A stretch of DNA of 64,000 bases from contig JAXMDC010000004.1 of assembly GCA_046349035.1 (NCBI GenBank), positions 462,093 through 526,092 of the forward strand. Reading direction: 5' to 3'. Both the position numbers and the translations under genes were made by a program. Within the stretch, counting starts at the first letter, position 1, and each line of letters starts with the position of its first letter. The notes beneath the pieces were generated by a model, which was given only the letters and a program-made list of their open reading frames with translations, made no database searches and was not told the origin of the DNA. This stretch comes from JAXMDC01 sp046349035 (GTDB taxonomy: Bacteria; Pseudomonadota; Alphaproteobacteria; Rhizobiales; Kaistiaceae). This document shows, piece after piece, positions 25,372 to 33,873 of this stretch.

Positions 25372-25878
25372 TCAAAGCATTGCGCGCGTCAGCCGCCAGT
25401 TCCAAGCCGGCCCGTCGTCGGCCTCCTCGTCGGTCCCAGTCTTCTCGAACTTGAGCGTCGACAAGATTGCAGTCGAAGTGTCCTGCTGCGTCCGCGTTTG
25501 CGCGAGCAGAACCTGCACCGCCGGCTGAGCAAAAGCGAGGTTCACCAGTTCCCGTGCCATGGCCGTTCCGTAACCCTGATTCTCGTACTGCGGGAAAGTG
25601 AAATAGGTGATCTCGACGCTGCCGTCGCGGCAGGAGTCCTTGAACCCGCAAGCGCCAACGACAGCTCCGGTCGAAACATCCTCGACGAAGTAGCGGAGAT
25701 AGGGCGCCTTCTGAGTGGTGAACCGGTACAGCGGATCGGTCTCCTCGGCCACCATGCGGATCAGCGCTGCGGTCACGCGATCCGTCGCCTTCCCGGCAAA
25801 GGCCTTCTCCCCCTTCGCCACCGCGGCGGCGTCCTCGGGAAGCAGCGGCAGCAGCCTGACAGTCTGGGGTTTCGCCAT
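25372..25878 (-). CDS. GNAT N-acetyltransferase, RimJ/RimL-like
   Basis: 168 residues. The region around VVGACGFKDSCRDGSVEITYFTFPQYENQGYGTAMARELV has the GNAT strand 4 and a Q-G-Y-G-T acetyl-CoA loop; TSTAILSTLKFEKTG is the conserved C-terminal strand. RimJ/RimL-like enzymes acetylate N-termini or small molecules; the substrate is unknown. It lies between ftsY (7-bp gap) and yciB (24-bp gap), likely one transcription unit. Confidence 0.85.
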   Translation of the reverse strand: MAKPQTVRLLPLLPEDAAAVAKGEKAFAGKATDRVTAALIRMVAEETDPLYRFTTQKAPYLRYFVEDVSTGAVVGACGFKDSCRDGSVEITYFTFPQYENQGYGTAMARELVNLAFAQPAVQVLLAQTRTQQDTSTAILSTLKFEKTGTDEEADDGPAWNWRLTRAML

Positions 25879-25885
25879 CGTCTAC

Positions 25886-26911
25886 CTAAATCCCTGCAAT
25901 GGCGCGGGCGAAATCCCGCGCTTCGAATGGCTCAAGATCCTCGACGCCCTCGCCGACCCCGATGAAGTGGACCGGCATGCCGAATTTGTTGGCAATAGCC
26001 ACAAGGATGCCGCCGCGTGCGGTTCCGTCAAGCTTGGTCATGATCAAGCCGGTGACGCCGGCCTGACGCCCGAATATCTCGACCTGGTTCAGCGCATTTT
26101 GGCCCGTCGTGGCGTCGAGGGTGAGCAAGACGGTGTGCGGGGCGGACGGATCGAGCTTGCGCAGGACACGGACCACTTTCTCGAGTTCCGCCATCAGTTC
26201 CGCCCGGTTATGCAGGCGGCCCGCCGTATCGATCAGAAGCACGTCGGCGCCGGCGTTCCGTGCCGCCTGCAACGCGTCGAAAGCCAAGCCCGCCGGATCG
26301 GCCCCGGGAGCGCGGGCGATCACCGGCGCACCGGTCCGCTCGCCCCAAAGCTTCAATTGGTCGATGGCCGCCGCGCGGAACGTATCGCCGGCAGCGAGCA
26401 TGACCTTCTTTCCCTCGGCGGCAAAGCGAGCGGCGAGCTTGCCGATCGTCGTCGTCTTGCCGGTGCCGTTCACGCCGACGACCAGGATCACATGCGGCCG
26501 CAGGTCGGTCCGAAGCACCAGCGGCTTGGCAACCGGCGCCAACGCCCTCTCGACCTCGCCGGCCAGGATCGCCTTTACTTCGGCATCGGCGATTTCGCGA
26601 TCGTAGCGTCCGGCACCAATCGCTTTTGCAATCGCTTCCGCGGCCTCGACCCCGAGATCGGCCTTGAGCAGCACCTCCTCGAATTCGGCCAGCGCCTCGG
26701 CGTCGAGTTTGCGCTTGCTGAAGACGGCGGCAATCCCCTCGCCCAGTGCACCGGCCGAGCGGGCCAAGCCCTGGCGGAGGCGCTGGAACCAATTCTGCCG
26801 TGCCTGAACCACCGGCGGGCCGGCTGGTGCACCGCTCGCAGTCGGCTCCGTCGTGCCGCTCTCGCCGCCGCCAAAGAACCGTTTGAGGAACCCGGATTTG
26901 CCTGCAGACAT
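25886..26911 (-). CDS. ftsY: Signal recognition particle receptor FtsY
   Basis: SRP-family GTPase that docks ribosome-nascent-chain complexes at the membrane. 341 residues: a short N-terminal region, the N domain (FQRLRQGLARSAGALGEGI) and the NG GTPase with P-loop GVNGTGKTTTIGKLAARF, AGDTFRAAAIDQL, DTAGRLHNRAELMAEL and TKLDGTARGGILV; the end reads GVGEGVEDLEPFEARDFARAIAGI. The acidic A domain is largely absent, as in many alphaproteobacteria. It follows mtaB by 7 bp, which supports an mtaB-ftsY-GNAT-yciB unit. Confidence 0.97.
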   Translation of the reverse strand: MSAGKSGFLKRFFGGGESGTTEPTASGAPAGPPVVQARQNWFQRLRQGLARSAGALGEGIAAVFSKRKLDAEALAEFEEVLLKADLGVEAAEAIAKAIGAGRYDREIADAEVKAILAGEVERALAPVAKPLVLRTDLRPHVILVVGVNGTGKTTTIGKLAARFAAEGKKVMLAAGDTFRAAAIDQLKLWGERTGAPVIARAPGADPAGLAFDALQAARNAGADVLLIDTAGRLHNRAELMAELEKVVRVLRKLDPSAPHTVLLTLDATTGQNALNQVEIFGRQAGVTGLIMTKLDGTARGGILVAIANKFGMPVHFIGVGEGVEDLEPFEARDFARAIAGI

Positions 26912-26918
26912 GATCGCG

Positions 26919-28148
26919 TCAGGCCGCCATCGCCGTCAGCCGCATGCCCTGACGGCCGCTGATCCGAGCCCTAACCACCGAACCGACGGGCGCTTCGGCA
27001 CCGAGTTCGACCCGGAAGAACTGTTCGCTCCGGCCTCGGTTTGCCCGTTCGACGAGCACGCCGCGGAGCTGGCCGCACTCCCGATCGAGCTGCGCCATCA
27101 AGGCCCGCTCGCCGCATTCGCGCAATTCCGCCGCCCGCTGCTTGGCGACCGTGCGTTCGACTTGAGGCATGCGCGCCGCAGCCGTCCCGGGGCGCTGCGA
27201 ATAGGGGAAGACGTGGAGAAACGAGAGGTCGCAGTCCTCGACGATCGTAAGAGTGTTGCGGAACATATCCTCCGTCTCGGTCGGGAATCCGGCAATGACG
27301 TCGGCGCCGAATACCATGTCGGGCCGCAGGCGGCGCAACCGGTCGGTTAGCGCAAGCGCATCGGCGCGGCGATGCCGCCGCCGCATACGCCTCAAAATGA
27401 GATCGTCTCCATGTTGCAGGGAGAGGTGGAGGTGCGGCATCAGCCGCTCCTCATCGGCAAAGGCTGCGAGTAAGTCGGAGTCGACCTCGACCGGATCGAC
27501 CGACGAAAGGCGCAGGCGTACTACCTCCGGCACGGCGGTGAGGACGGCACGCACCAGTCCGCCCAGCCTCAGCTCCGCACCGAAGTCGCTCCCCCACGCC
27601 GTGAGGTCGACACCCGTCAGAACGATCTCCGGATATCCCGCGACGGCCAACCGGCGAACGTCGTCGATCACCGCCGATGCAGGCCGTGAGCGCGATCGCC
27701 CCCGGCCGACTGGGATTACGCAGAAGGTGCATGTGTGGTCGCACCCGTTCTGCACCTCCACGAAAGCCCTCACCCACCCGCCCTGGTCGGGAGTCGGCGC
27801 CGCCCAATCCGCCGCCGGCCCATCCTCTACGGCGCCCGGCGCTGACCCCTGCCTGTAGCTCGTCGTTTCCAGCTTGCGTGCATTCGGGACAATGCGGTCC
27901 ACTTCCGGCATGGCGAGGAAGCTGCCCCGGTCGGTCTCGGCCGCGCACCCGGTGAGGATGACCGTTCGGGTCGGGTTGGCACGTTTGGCCGCTCGTATGC
28001 TCTGGCGAACCTGCCGGACCGCTTCTGCGGTCACGCCGCAGCTATTGACGACCAGAGCGTCAGCGAGCCCCGCCTCACTCGCTCGCCGCCGTATCGTCTG
28101 AGACTCCGCATGGTTAAGGCGGCAACCGAAACTGAGAACGTCCAGCAC
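26919..28148 (-). CDS. mtaB: tRNA t6A37 methylthiotransferase MtaB
   Basis: Radical-SAM enzyme that converts t6A37 to ms2t6A in tRNAs reading ANN codons. 409 residues from a GTG at 28146-28148. The N-terminal MTTase domain has the three auxiliary-cluster cysteines in FGCRLNHAES, NSCGVTAEAV and LTGCAAE; the radical SAM motif CDHTCTFC and GRGRSRSR follow; a TRAM-like domain ends the protein. FGCRLN distinguishes MtaB from MiaB. The open frame runs about 110 codons further upstream, but that part overlaps the divergent lemA gene and is not family-like. Confidence 0.92.
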   Translation of the reverse strand: MLDVLSFGCRLNHAESQTIRRRASEAGLADALVVNSCGVTAEAVRQVRQSIRAAKRANPTRTVILTGCAAETDRGSFLAMPEVDRIVPNARKLETTSYRQGSAPGAVEDGPAADWAAPTPDQGGWVRAFVEVQNGCDHTCTFCVIPVGRGRSRSRPASAVIDDVRRLAVAGYPEIVLTGVDLTAWGSDFGAELRLGGLVRAVLTAVPEVVRLRLSSVDPVEVDSDLLAAFADEERLMPHLHLSLQHGDDLILRRMRRRHRRADALALTDRLRRLRPDMVFGADVIAGFPTETEDMFRNTLTIVEDCDLSFLHVFPYSQRPGTAAARMPQVERTVAKQRAAELRECGERALMAQLDRECGQLRGVLVERANRGRSEQFFRVELGAEAPVGSVVRARISGRQGMRLTAMAA

Positions 28149-28298
28149 GTTGGGGTATTTCCCGCAAATCTCATACAGTCCGCTGATATAGGCTGCCGCG
28201 GCCCGATAGGAAACGCCCCGGGGCGGGCGCGGCAATGGCAGGTCGCCGCCGGCGCTGCTAGATTGCCGGGGAACGCGCCAGCCTGACAGGGAGCCGGC

Positions 28299-28859
28299 AT
28301 GACCACTTGGATCGTCATTGCAGTTGTCGCGGTCGTCGTCCTCATCCTGATCGCGATCTACAATCGGCTCGTCGGACTGCGTCAGCGGGCCGGTCAGGCT
28401 TGGTCCGATATTTCCGTGCAGCTCAAGCAGCGCCACGACCTTGTGCCGAACCTCGTCGAGACGGTGAAGGGCTATGCCGGCCATGAACGGGGAACGCTGG
28501 AGGCCGTGGTCCGCGCCCGTAATGCTGCCGTGTCGGCAAGCGGCCCCGACGCACAGGCTGCAGCGGAGAACCAGCTTTCGGGTGCGCTCCGGCAGCTTTT
28601 CGCACTGTCGGAGGCTTACCCCGACCTTAAAGCCAATACCAACTTCCTTCAGCTCCAGTCCGAACTAGCCGATATCGAGAACAAGATCGCCGCCTCGCGC
28701 CGGTTCTTCAACAATTCGGTCTCGGAGTACAATGCCGCCATCGAGCAGTTCCCCGCCGTCCTTATCGCTGGCATGCTCGGCTTCGGTCGGCGGGAGTTCT
28801 TCGAACTCGGCGAGGGCGAGCGGGCCGCGGTTGAAGCCGCACCGCAGGTGAAGTTCTAG
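28299..28859 (+). CDS. lemA: LemA family protein
   Basis: 186 residues with one N-terminal transmembrane helix (IVIAVVAVVVLILIAIYNRLVGLR) followed by the helical LemA domain: WSDISVQLKQRHDLVPNLVETVKGYAGHE, then YPDLKANTNFLQLQSELADIENKIAASRRFFNNSVSEYN and the terminal FPAVLIAGMLGF. LemA proteins are membrane-anchored helical bundles of unclear function, usually encoded with an M48 peptidase as here. It is divergent from mtaB. Confidence 0.95.
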   Translation: MTTWIVIAVVAVVVLILIAIYNRLVGLRQRAGQAWSDISVQLKQRHDLVPNLVETVKGYAGHERGTLEAVVRARNAAVSASGPDAQAAAENQLSGALRQLFALSEAYPDLKANTNFLQLQSELADIENKIAASRRFFNNSVSEYNAAIEQFPAVLIAGMLGFGRREFFELGEGERAAVEAAPQVKF

Positions 28860-28869
28860 GGCCGCCCGC

Positions 28870-29328
28870 GTGAGCTACGTCCAGAGCGTCCTGCAGAGTG
28901 GCGAGCGTGTCTTGGCGGTCGGCAGACTGCATTGGATCGTCTACCTGCCGGGAATCCTCCTCGGCCTCCTCGGCGTCCTCCTCCTCATCGCTGGCGGCGG
29001 GGCCGGCGAAATGCGCTACCCGCTTCTGGTGCTGGGCGGCTTGGTCCTCGCTGCCGGGCTCATCGTCTTCATCCGCGAATGGTTCCGGCAGTGGATTACC
29101 GAGCTCGCCGTTACCGACCGTCGAGTCATCCTCAAGACCGGCTTCGTGCGGCGTAGAACCGTCGAGATGAATATGGACAAGGTCGAGACCGTCGATGTCG
29201 ACCAGTCGGTATTTGGCCGCGTCTTGGGTTACGGTACCATTCACGTGCGCGGAACCGGCAGCGGGATTGAGCACCTTCATCGCGTCGCCCAGCCCCTGGC
29301 GTTGCGGAGCGCGATTACCGCCAAGTAG
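28870..29328 (+). CDS. Membrane-flanked bacterial PH-domain protein (bPH2)
   Basis: 152 residues, GTG start 10 bp after lemA. Two adjacent transmembrane segments (IVYLPGILLGLLGVLLLIAGG and LLVLGGLVLAAGLIVFI) are followed by a PH-like domain: ITELAVTDRRVILKTGFVRRRTVEMNMDKVETVDVDQS and YGTIHVRGTGSG. This matches the DUF304/bPH2 group. Between lemA and an M48 protease gene, it probably belongs to the same membrane-associated module; its ligand is unknown. Confidence 0.85.
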   Translation: MSYVQSVLQSGERVLAVGRLHWIVYLPGILLGLLGVLLLIAGGGAGEMRYPLLVLGGLVLAAGLIVFIREWFRQWITELAVTDRRVILKTGFVRRRTVEMNMDKVETVDVDQSVFGRVLGYGTIHVRGTGSGIEHLHRVAQPLALRSAITAK

Positions 29329-29351
29329 CCGCGACACGGCAAGGATGGCTC

Positions 29352-30620
29352 ATGTTCCCGGCCGTCGGCCTGCAGACCTATATCTGGAACAACCGTCTGA
29401 AATCGGCGCTGCTGCTGGCCGGCTTCCCCGTGTTGCTGCTGATCGTCACCTTCGGCTTCGCAGTCCTGATCTCTGCCTTCGCTAACCCCAGCGTAGCCGA
29501 CGGCATCCTGGACGCCGTCGATCTTCTGCCGCGGCTGGTCCCGGTCGCCGTTGCCGGGTCGTTGATTTGGTTCGTCATCGCCTGGTTCGCCAATCAACGC
29601 ATCGTCGACGCGATCACCGGCGCACGGCCGCTTGCCCGGCAGGATGACCCGCGCCTCTACAATCTCCTGGAAAACCTCGCCATCAGTCGCGGACTGCCGA
29701 TGCCGGCGCTGCGGGTGATCGAGACCGACCAGCGCAACGCTTTCGCCAGCGGCGTGCGCTCCGGGCGCTACTCCGTCACCGTGACTCGCGGCCTGATCGA
29801 CGAGCTCGACGACCGAGAACTGGCCGCCGTGCTGGGGCACGAACTAACCCACATCCGCAATGGCGATGTGCAGCTGCTGATCGTCTCCGCCGTCTTCGTC
29901 GGCGTGATCTCGCTGGCCGGCGAGCTTATTTTGAGGGCCCCGCGCCTCATCTTCGTCGACTGGGGAGGGGGTCGCGACTCCCGCCAGCGCTCGAGCGGTC
30001 GCGACAAAGGCGGCGGCGGCTTCGTGCTGGTGCTGATCGCAATTGCCATTTTCGTGATCGCCCGCCTGCTTGCGGTGCTTCTGCAATTTGCGCTCTCCCG
30101 CAAGCGCGAATTCCTCGCCGATGCCGGAGCCGTCGAGCTAACCAAAGACGCCGATGCGATGATCCTTGCACTCCGCAAGATCGAGGGCCGTGCCGAGATC
30201 AAAGCGCCAAGCCAGATCCGCGAGATGTTCCTCGAGAACGCCCACGGCGGCGGCGCCGCGCGCCTGTTCTTCACTCACCCGACGATCGACGCCCGTGTCG
30301 CTGCATTGGTCCGCTATTCCGGCGGACACGATCCCGGGCGCCTCGATAATGCTCCGCCGCCCGCCTCGCCCGCCATCGAAGCCGGAGCGAAAAGCTCCGA
30401 CGACCGACCGGAGTCCGGGCCATGGGCCGCGAACTCCGGCCCCGAACAGTCCGCGGCAACGGAAACGGCCAGCGTTGCGCCGCTCGCCGCAAGCGCCGCA
30501 TCGGTCAGCGAAACCGCGCCCGGCCCCTGGTCGGACGCAGCGTCCCCGCCGAACGGCGACACTTCAAGCACCCCGTCATCCGACCCAACCCCCTCCGGGG
30601 CGAGCTCGTCAGGCGACTAA
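29352..30620 (+). CDS. M48 family membrane metallopeptidase with long C-terminal tail
   Basis: 422-residue HtpX-like zinc protease. Membrane helices near residues 17-45 and 60-78 precede the catalytic helix GHELTHIRNGD (HExxH), a further helix pair (VSAVFVGVISLAGEL; FVLVLIAIAIFVIARLLAVLLQ), and the third zinc ligand region REFLADAGAVELT. The C-terminal about 90 residues are a low-complexity Ser/Ala/Pro-rich acidic tail, uncommon in HtpX. It is the third gene of lemA-bPH-M48. A canonical HtpX is encoded at 58732. Substrates are probably membrane proteins, inferred from the family. Confidence 0.88.
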   Translation: MFPAVGLQTYIWNNRLKSALLLAGFPVLLLIVTFGFAVLISAFANPSVADGILDAVDLLPRLVPVAVAGSLIWFVIAWFANQRIVDAITGARPLARQDDPRLYNLLENLAISRGLPMPALRVIETDQRNAFASGVRSGRYSVTVTRGLIDELDDRELAAVLGHELTHIRNGDVQLLIVSAVFVGVISLAGELILRAPRLIFVDWGGGRDSRQRSSGRDKGGGGFVLVLIAIAIFVIARLLAVLLQFALSRKREFLADAGAVELTKDADAMILALRKIEGRAEIKAPSQIREMFLENAHGGGAARLFFTHPTIDARVAALVRYSGGHDPGRLDNAPPPASPAIEAGAKSSDDRPESGPWAANSGPEQSAATETASVAPLAASAASVSETAPGPWSDAASPPNGDTSSTPSSDPTPSGASSSGD

Positions 30621-30628
30621 TTCGTCCG

Positions 30629-31663
30629 TCAGCCGACAACCCGCCACGCCAGCGGCGCATCTGGCCAGTAGGGCTGCACCTCAACACCCGGCTCGACCAC
30701 CAGCGTCGCGGCCGGCTCCGGGGTCGCCTTCTCCAATGCCAGGGTACCGCGGTTCAAAGGCAGGTCGTAGAAGCGGGCACCGTTCTCCGAAACGAACGGC
30801 TCGAAGTGCTCGAGCGCCCCCTCCTCTTCGAAGACCTGCGCGACGATGCCAAGCGCCGCCGATGCATTGAATATACCCGCGCTGCAGCGCGCCGATTGCT
30901 TTGCGGCGACCGGATGCGGCGCCGAGTCGGTGCCGAGAAAGAGCCGCCGATGCCCGGAGGCGACGGCCTTGCGCAGCACCGCCTTGTGCTTCTCGCGCTT
31001 CAGGATTGGCAGGCAATAGAGGTGCGGACGCAGACCGCCCCTGAAGAGATCGTTGCGGCTAAGGCTGAGATGGTGCGGCGTGAGCGTCGCTCCCAATCGC
31101 TCGGGCCCGCCGACGACGAACGATGCGGCCTCGGCGGTGGTGATGTGTTCCATCACCACCCGCAGGCTCGGATGATCGGCGAGCAGCGGGGCGAGTACCC
31201 GCTCGATGAATATCTTCTCGCGATCGAAAATATCGACCTCGGGATCGGTTACCTCGCCGTGGACGAGAAGCGGCATGCCAATCCGCTCCATCCGCTCCAG
31301 AACCGGCCGCACCCGGTGGACGTCGCGAACGCCGGCTTCCGAATTGACCGTCGCGCCTGCCGGGTAGAGCTTCACGGCTGCGGCGATGCCGTCGCCGAAG
31401 GCGCGCGCCACGTCGTCGGGGCGCGTTGCCTCGGTTAGATAAAGCGTCATGAGCGGCGTGAAATCGGATGGCGCCGCTGCCCTCACCCGCTCCCGATAGG
31501 CGCCGGCCTGTGCTGCCGTCACCACCGGCGGAACGAGGTTGGGCATGACGATGGCGCGCGCGAAATGCGCTGCCGTCAAAGGCACCACAGCTTTCAACAT
31601 CGCACCGTCGCGAAAATGGGCGTGCCAATCGTCGGGCCGGCGTATGACGAGACGGTCGCTCAC
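30629..31663 (-). CDS. pyrC: Dihydroorotase, monofunctional class II
   Basis: Zinc enzyme of pyrimidine synthesis converting carbamoyl aspartate to dihydroorotate. 344 residues, the E. coli PyrC length. Metal ligands appear in RRPDDWHAHFRDG (HxH, about 15-17), KLYPAGATVNSEAG (carbamylated Lys about 101), LLVHGEVTD and VVMEHITTAEA; the substrate-Asp region is LGTDSAPHPVAAKQ. The next gene on this strand is the lytic transglycosylase, whose stop lies 3 bp from the pyrC start. Convergent with the M48 gene. Confidence 0.97.
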   Translation of the reverse strand: MSDRLVIRRPDDWHAHFRDGAMLKAVVPLTAAHFARAIVMPNLVPPVVTAAQAGAYRERVRAAAPSDFTPLMTLYLTEATRPDDVARAFGDGIAAAVKLYPAGATVNSEAGVRDVHRVRPVLERMERIGMPLLVHGEVTDPEVDIFDREKIFIERVLAPLLADHPSLRVVMEHITTAEAASFVVGGPERLGATLTPHHLSLSRNDLFRGGLRPHLYCLPILKREKHKAVLRKAVASGHRRLFLGTDSAPHPVAAKQSARCSAGIFNASAALGIVAQVFEEEGALEHFEPFVSENGARFYDLPLNRGTLALEKATPEPAATLVVEPGVEVQPYWPDAPLAWRVVG

Positions 31664-31666
31664 CGA

Positions 31667-32887
31667 TCAGCCAGCCCGCATCCGCGCCAGCAATTCGGGC
31701 GTCGGGTAGGAGTCGGCCGGAAGACCAAGCTTCAGTTGCACTTGCTTGACCGCTGCGCGAGTCCCAAGGCCAATCTTACCGTCAATCGGCCCGACATCGA
31801 ATCCGCGCCGCGTCAGCTGGCGCTGCAGTTCCATCGCCTGCTCGGCAGTCAGGCCAGCGGCCGGCACCGATCCTCGGTTCACCGCCGGTGCGCCGGCAAG
31901 TCGTGTTGCGAAGTAGGCGAGAGTCGTCGAGTAGACCAGCGAGCTGTTCCACTTCTGGAAGACCTCGTAGTTGCCATAGGCAAGGAAGGCGGGCCCAAGC
32001 CTCCCCATCGGCAAGATCAGCGAGGTCTGCGTGGCGTCGGCAGGCAGCCGGTTGCCGTTGGCGAGCGTCACTCCGGCCGCAGCCCAATAGGAGCGCGGGT
32101 GGCGGATCGCCACGTCGGCTTCCTCCCAGGCCATCTTTGCCGGGACTCTCACCTCCTCCAGCCAGGGTTCGCCCCGCTTCCAGCCGAGGCCCACCAGGTA
32201 GTTGGCGGCCGACGCCAGCGCGTCCGCCGAACTCCTAAGCAGATTGCGCTTGCCGTCGCCGTCGAAATCGATGGCGCTGCGCATGTATTCGGTCGGCATG
32301 AATTGCGTTTGCCCGAGCTCGCCGGCCCAGGAGCCCAGCATATCGGCCGGCCGCAAGTCGCCGCGCTCGACGATCCGCACCGCCGCCATCAGTTCCTCGC
32401 TGAACATCTCCGTTCGCCGGCAGTCATAAGCGAGCGTCGCCAGGGAGCGAATGCTGGAGAGCTTCCCCATGTTGACGCCGAAGTCGCTCTCCAGGCCCCA
32501 CATGGCGACAAGCACCGCGCCTGGCACGCCGAAGCGAGCTTCGATGTCACGGAAGAGCCCGGCCTGGCCGGCGAGTTTCGCGGCGCCGGTGGTAAGACGC
32601 GATTTTGGGACGACTTTGTCGGAAAACTCCAGGAACGTATCGGCGAAGATCCCTTGGCGATGGTCGCGGTCGATGATCCCCCGATCGAAGGTCACTCCGT
32701 CCAGGGCCGCGCTCACTGCGGTTCGCGAAATCCCCGATGCCACCGCATTTTGCCGAAAAGCCGCGAGCCATTGCTCGAACGAAGCGCCATCGTGACACTC
32801 CGGTCCTGCCCAGGCGGTCTCCCCGCCGAGGGCGACGATGAGCCCAACGAGAAGGGCGCGGCCAATTGCGATGGCTCTTGTTGTCAT
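31667..32887 (-). CDS. Lytic murein transglycosylase (MltB family) with peptidoglycan-binding domain
   Basis: Periplasmic glycan-strand-cleaving enzyme, 406 residues from the ATG at 32885-32887, which gives a signal peptide (AIGRALLVGLIVALGGETAWAG). The SLT_2 domain carries FDRGIIDRDHRQGIFADTFLEF, the catalytic Glu in AMWGLESDFGVNMG and GSWAGELGQTQFMPTEY. The C-terminal peptidoglycan-binding domain is LQRQLTRRGFDVGPIDGKIG with GTRAAVKQVQ. It lies immediately before pyrC on the same strand. An upstream extension of the frame was rejected because it crosses a terminator. Confidence 0.93.
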   Translation of the reverse strand: MTTRAIAIGRALLVGLIVALGGETAWAGPECHDGASFEQWLAAFRQNAVASGISRTAVSAALDGVTFDRGIIDRDHRQGIFADTFLEFSDKVVPKSRLTTGAAKLAGQAGLFRDIEARFGVPGAVLVAMWGLESDFGVNMGKLSSIRSLATLAYDCRRTEMFSEELMAAVRIVERGDLRPADMLGSWAGELGQTQFMPTEYMRSAIDFDGDGKRNLLRSSADALASAANYLVGLGWKRGEPWLEEVRVPAKMAWEEADVAIRHPRSYWAAAGVTLANGNRLPADATQTSLILPMGRLGPAFLAYGNYEVFQKWNSSLVYSTTLAYFATRLAGAPAVNRGSVPAAGLTAEQAMELQRQLTRRGFDVGPIDGKIGLGTRAAVKQVQLKLGLPADSYPTPELLARMRAG

Positions 32888-32955
32888 GACGCCAAGCTTG
32901 GCGATGACGGATCGTCCGTCAAGAGCAGGAGAGCCCACTCGGCCCGCTGCGGCGA

Positions 32956-32988
32956 AAAACAAAAGGGGCGCGGCTCGTGCCGCGCCCC
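32956..32988 (-). terminator. Rho-independent terminator after the lectin-like gene
   Basis: Perfect 10-bp stem GGGGCGCGGC / GCCGCGCCCC with a 4-nt loop (32965-32988). Read on the minus strand it is followed by TTTTGTTTTT (complement of 32956-32964). It ends the gene at 33012-33749 and isolates the transglycosylase-pyrC unit. Confidence 0.88.
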
Positions 32989-33011
32989 CGAAGCGTTGTT
33001 TCCCTGCCAGA

Positions 33012-33749
33012 TCAGTTCGCAGCGAAGCAATAGATCTTGCCCGCGCCGCCGGTGCGAACCAGTCCCGGCGCGTCGCAACCGGCGCTGCGATGCGCCATGT
33101 TCCACGACGTATTGCCGCCACCCAGGCGATCGGTGTGTCCGAGCATCGCGCCGGCATTCGGGCCCACTTCAGCACTCGTCCAGTTGTTGCAGGTCATGTC
33201 CTGGCCCGGCGGGAAGGCACGGCCATAGGAATCCGACCCGGTCAGGATGTCGTGCTGGTTGGGCGTATCGCCGACGCCGTTGATCTGCTTGCCGTTCTCG
33301 TCGACCGAGCCGAGCTTGTTGATGTAGTTACGGTCGCGGTCGAGATCGCCGTGCAGATCGGCAACGTTGGCGGCAATGCGCGCCTGCGGCGTGGCGGCAT
33401 TGAACCACGGGCCGTTGCCGATGCGATCGCGGGCATTGACGGCCGGCTGCGCCGGCGTGTTGCCCTGCGCCGCGACGGCTTGCGTCGACAGATACGCGCG
33501 CCAGGTGCGCCCGCCGGCGCCGGCGGCGGTCGCCAGATCCTGGCAGATCTTGTCCGCACCGGCGAGGCCGCCGAGGTTGCCCGAGCCGGGAACCGTCGAC
33601 GCCACGAAGAAGCCGAGCGGCTGGCGCGGCGGCGGCGTTGCCGGCGCGGCGGGAGCCGGTGCCGGCGGGGTCTGCGCCGAGACGATCCCGGCGATCGCCG
33701 AAACGGCCACGGCGGCCACCGCAGCCAGAGCATACTTCTTGTTGAACAT
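33012..33749 (-). CDS. Exported protein with endostatin/lectin-like domain
   Basis: 245 residues. Signal peptide (KKYALAAVAAVAVSAIAGIVSAQ), then a Pro/Ala-rich linker (residues about 27-43), then one domain: GLAGADKICQDLATAAG, TWRAYLSTQ, ARDRIGNGPWFNA, INGVGDTPNQHDILTGSDS, CNNWTSAEVGPNAGAMLGHTD, SWNMAHRSAGC and KIYCF. The layout, with conserved Trp residues and paired cysteines, resembles the collagen NC10/endostatin-like C-type-lectin fold of bacterial exported proteins. Ligand unknown. A strong SD GGGAGGAA lies upstream and a strong terminator downstream, suggesting high single-gene expression. A SUMF1-fold gene is next upstream. Confidence 0.75.
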   Translation of the reverse strand: MFNKKYALAAVAAVAVSAIAGIVSAQTPPAPAPAAPATPPPRQPLGFFVASTVPGSGNLGGLAGADKICQDLATAAGAGGRTWRAYLSTQAVAAQGNTPAQPAVNARDRIGNGPWFNAATPQARIAANVADLHGDLDRDRNYINKLGSVDENGKQINGVGDTPNQHDILTGSDSYGRAFPPGQDMTCNNWTSAEVGPNAGAMLGHTDRLGGGNTSWNMAHRSAGCDAPGLVRTGGAGKIYCFAAN

Positions 33750-33873
33750 TACAATTCCTCCCTCAGGTTCTTCTTTCCGCCCTGTTGTCGACCGTCGGCG
33801 AGCCGGGGTCTCCCTCGACCTTATGCAAGAAACACTGGAAAGGGAGCAAGTGCATGGGACCGCACCGATGGCT

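Noticed and set aside
31565..33283. 572-codon plus-strand open frame opposite pyrC and the transglycosylase
   Set aside because: Shadow of two well-supported minus-strand genes, with no recognisable motif.
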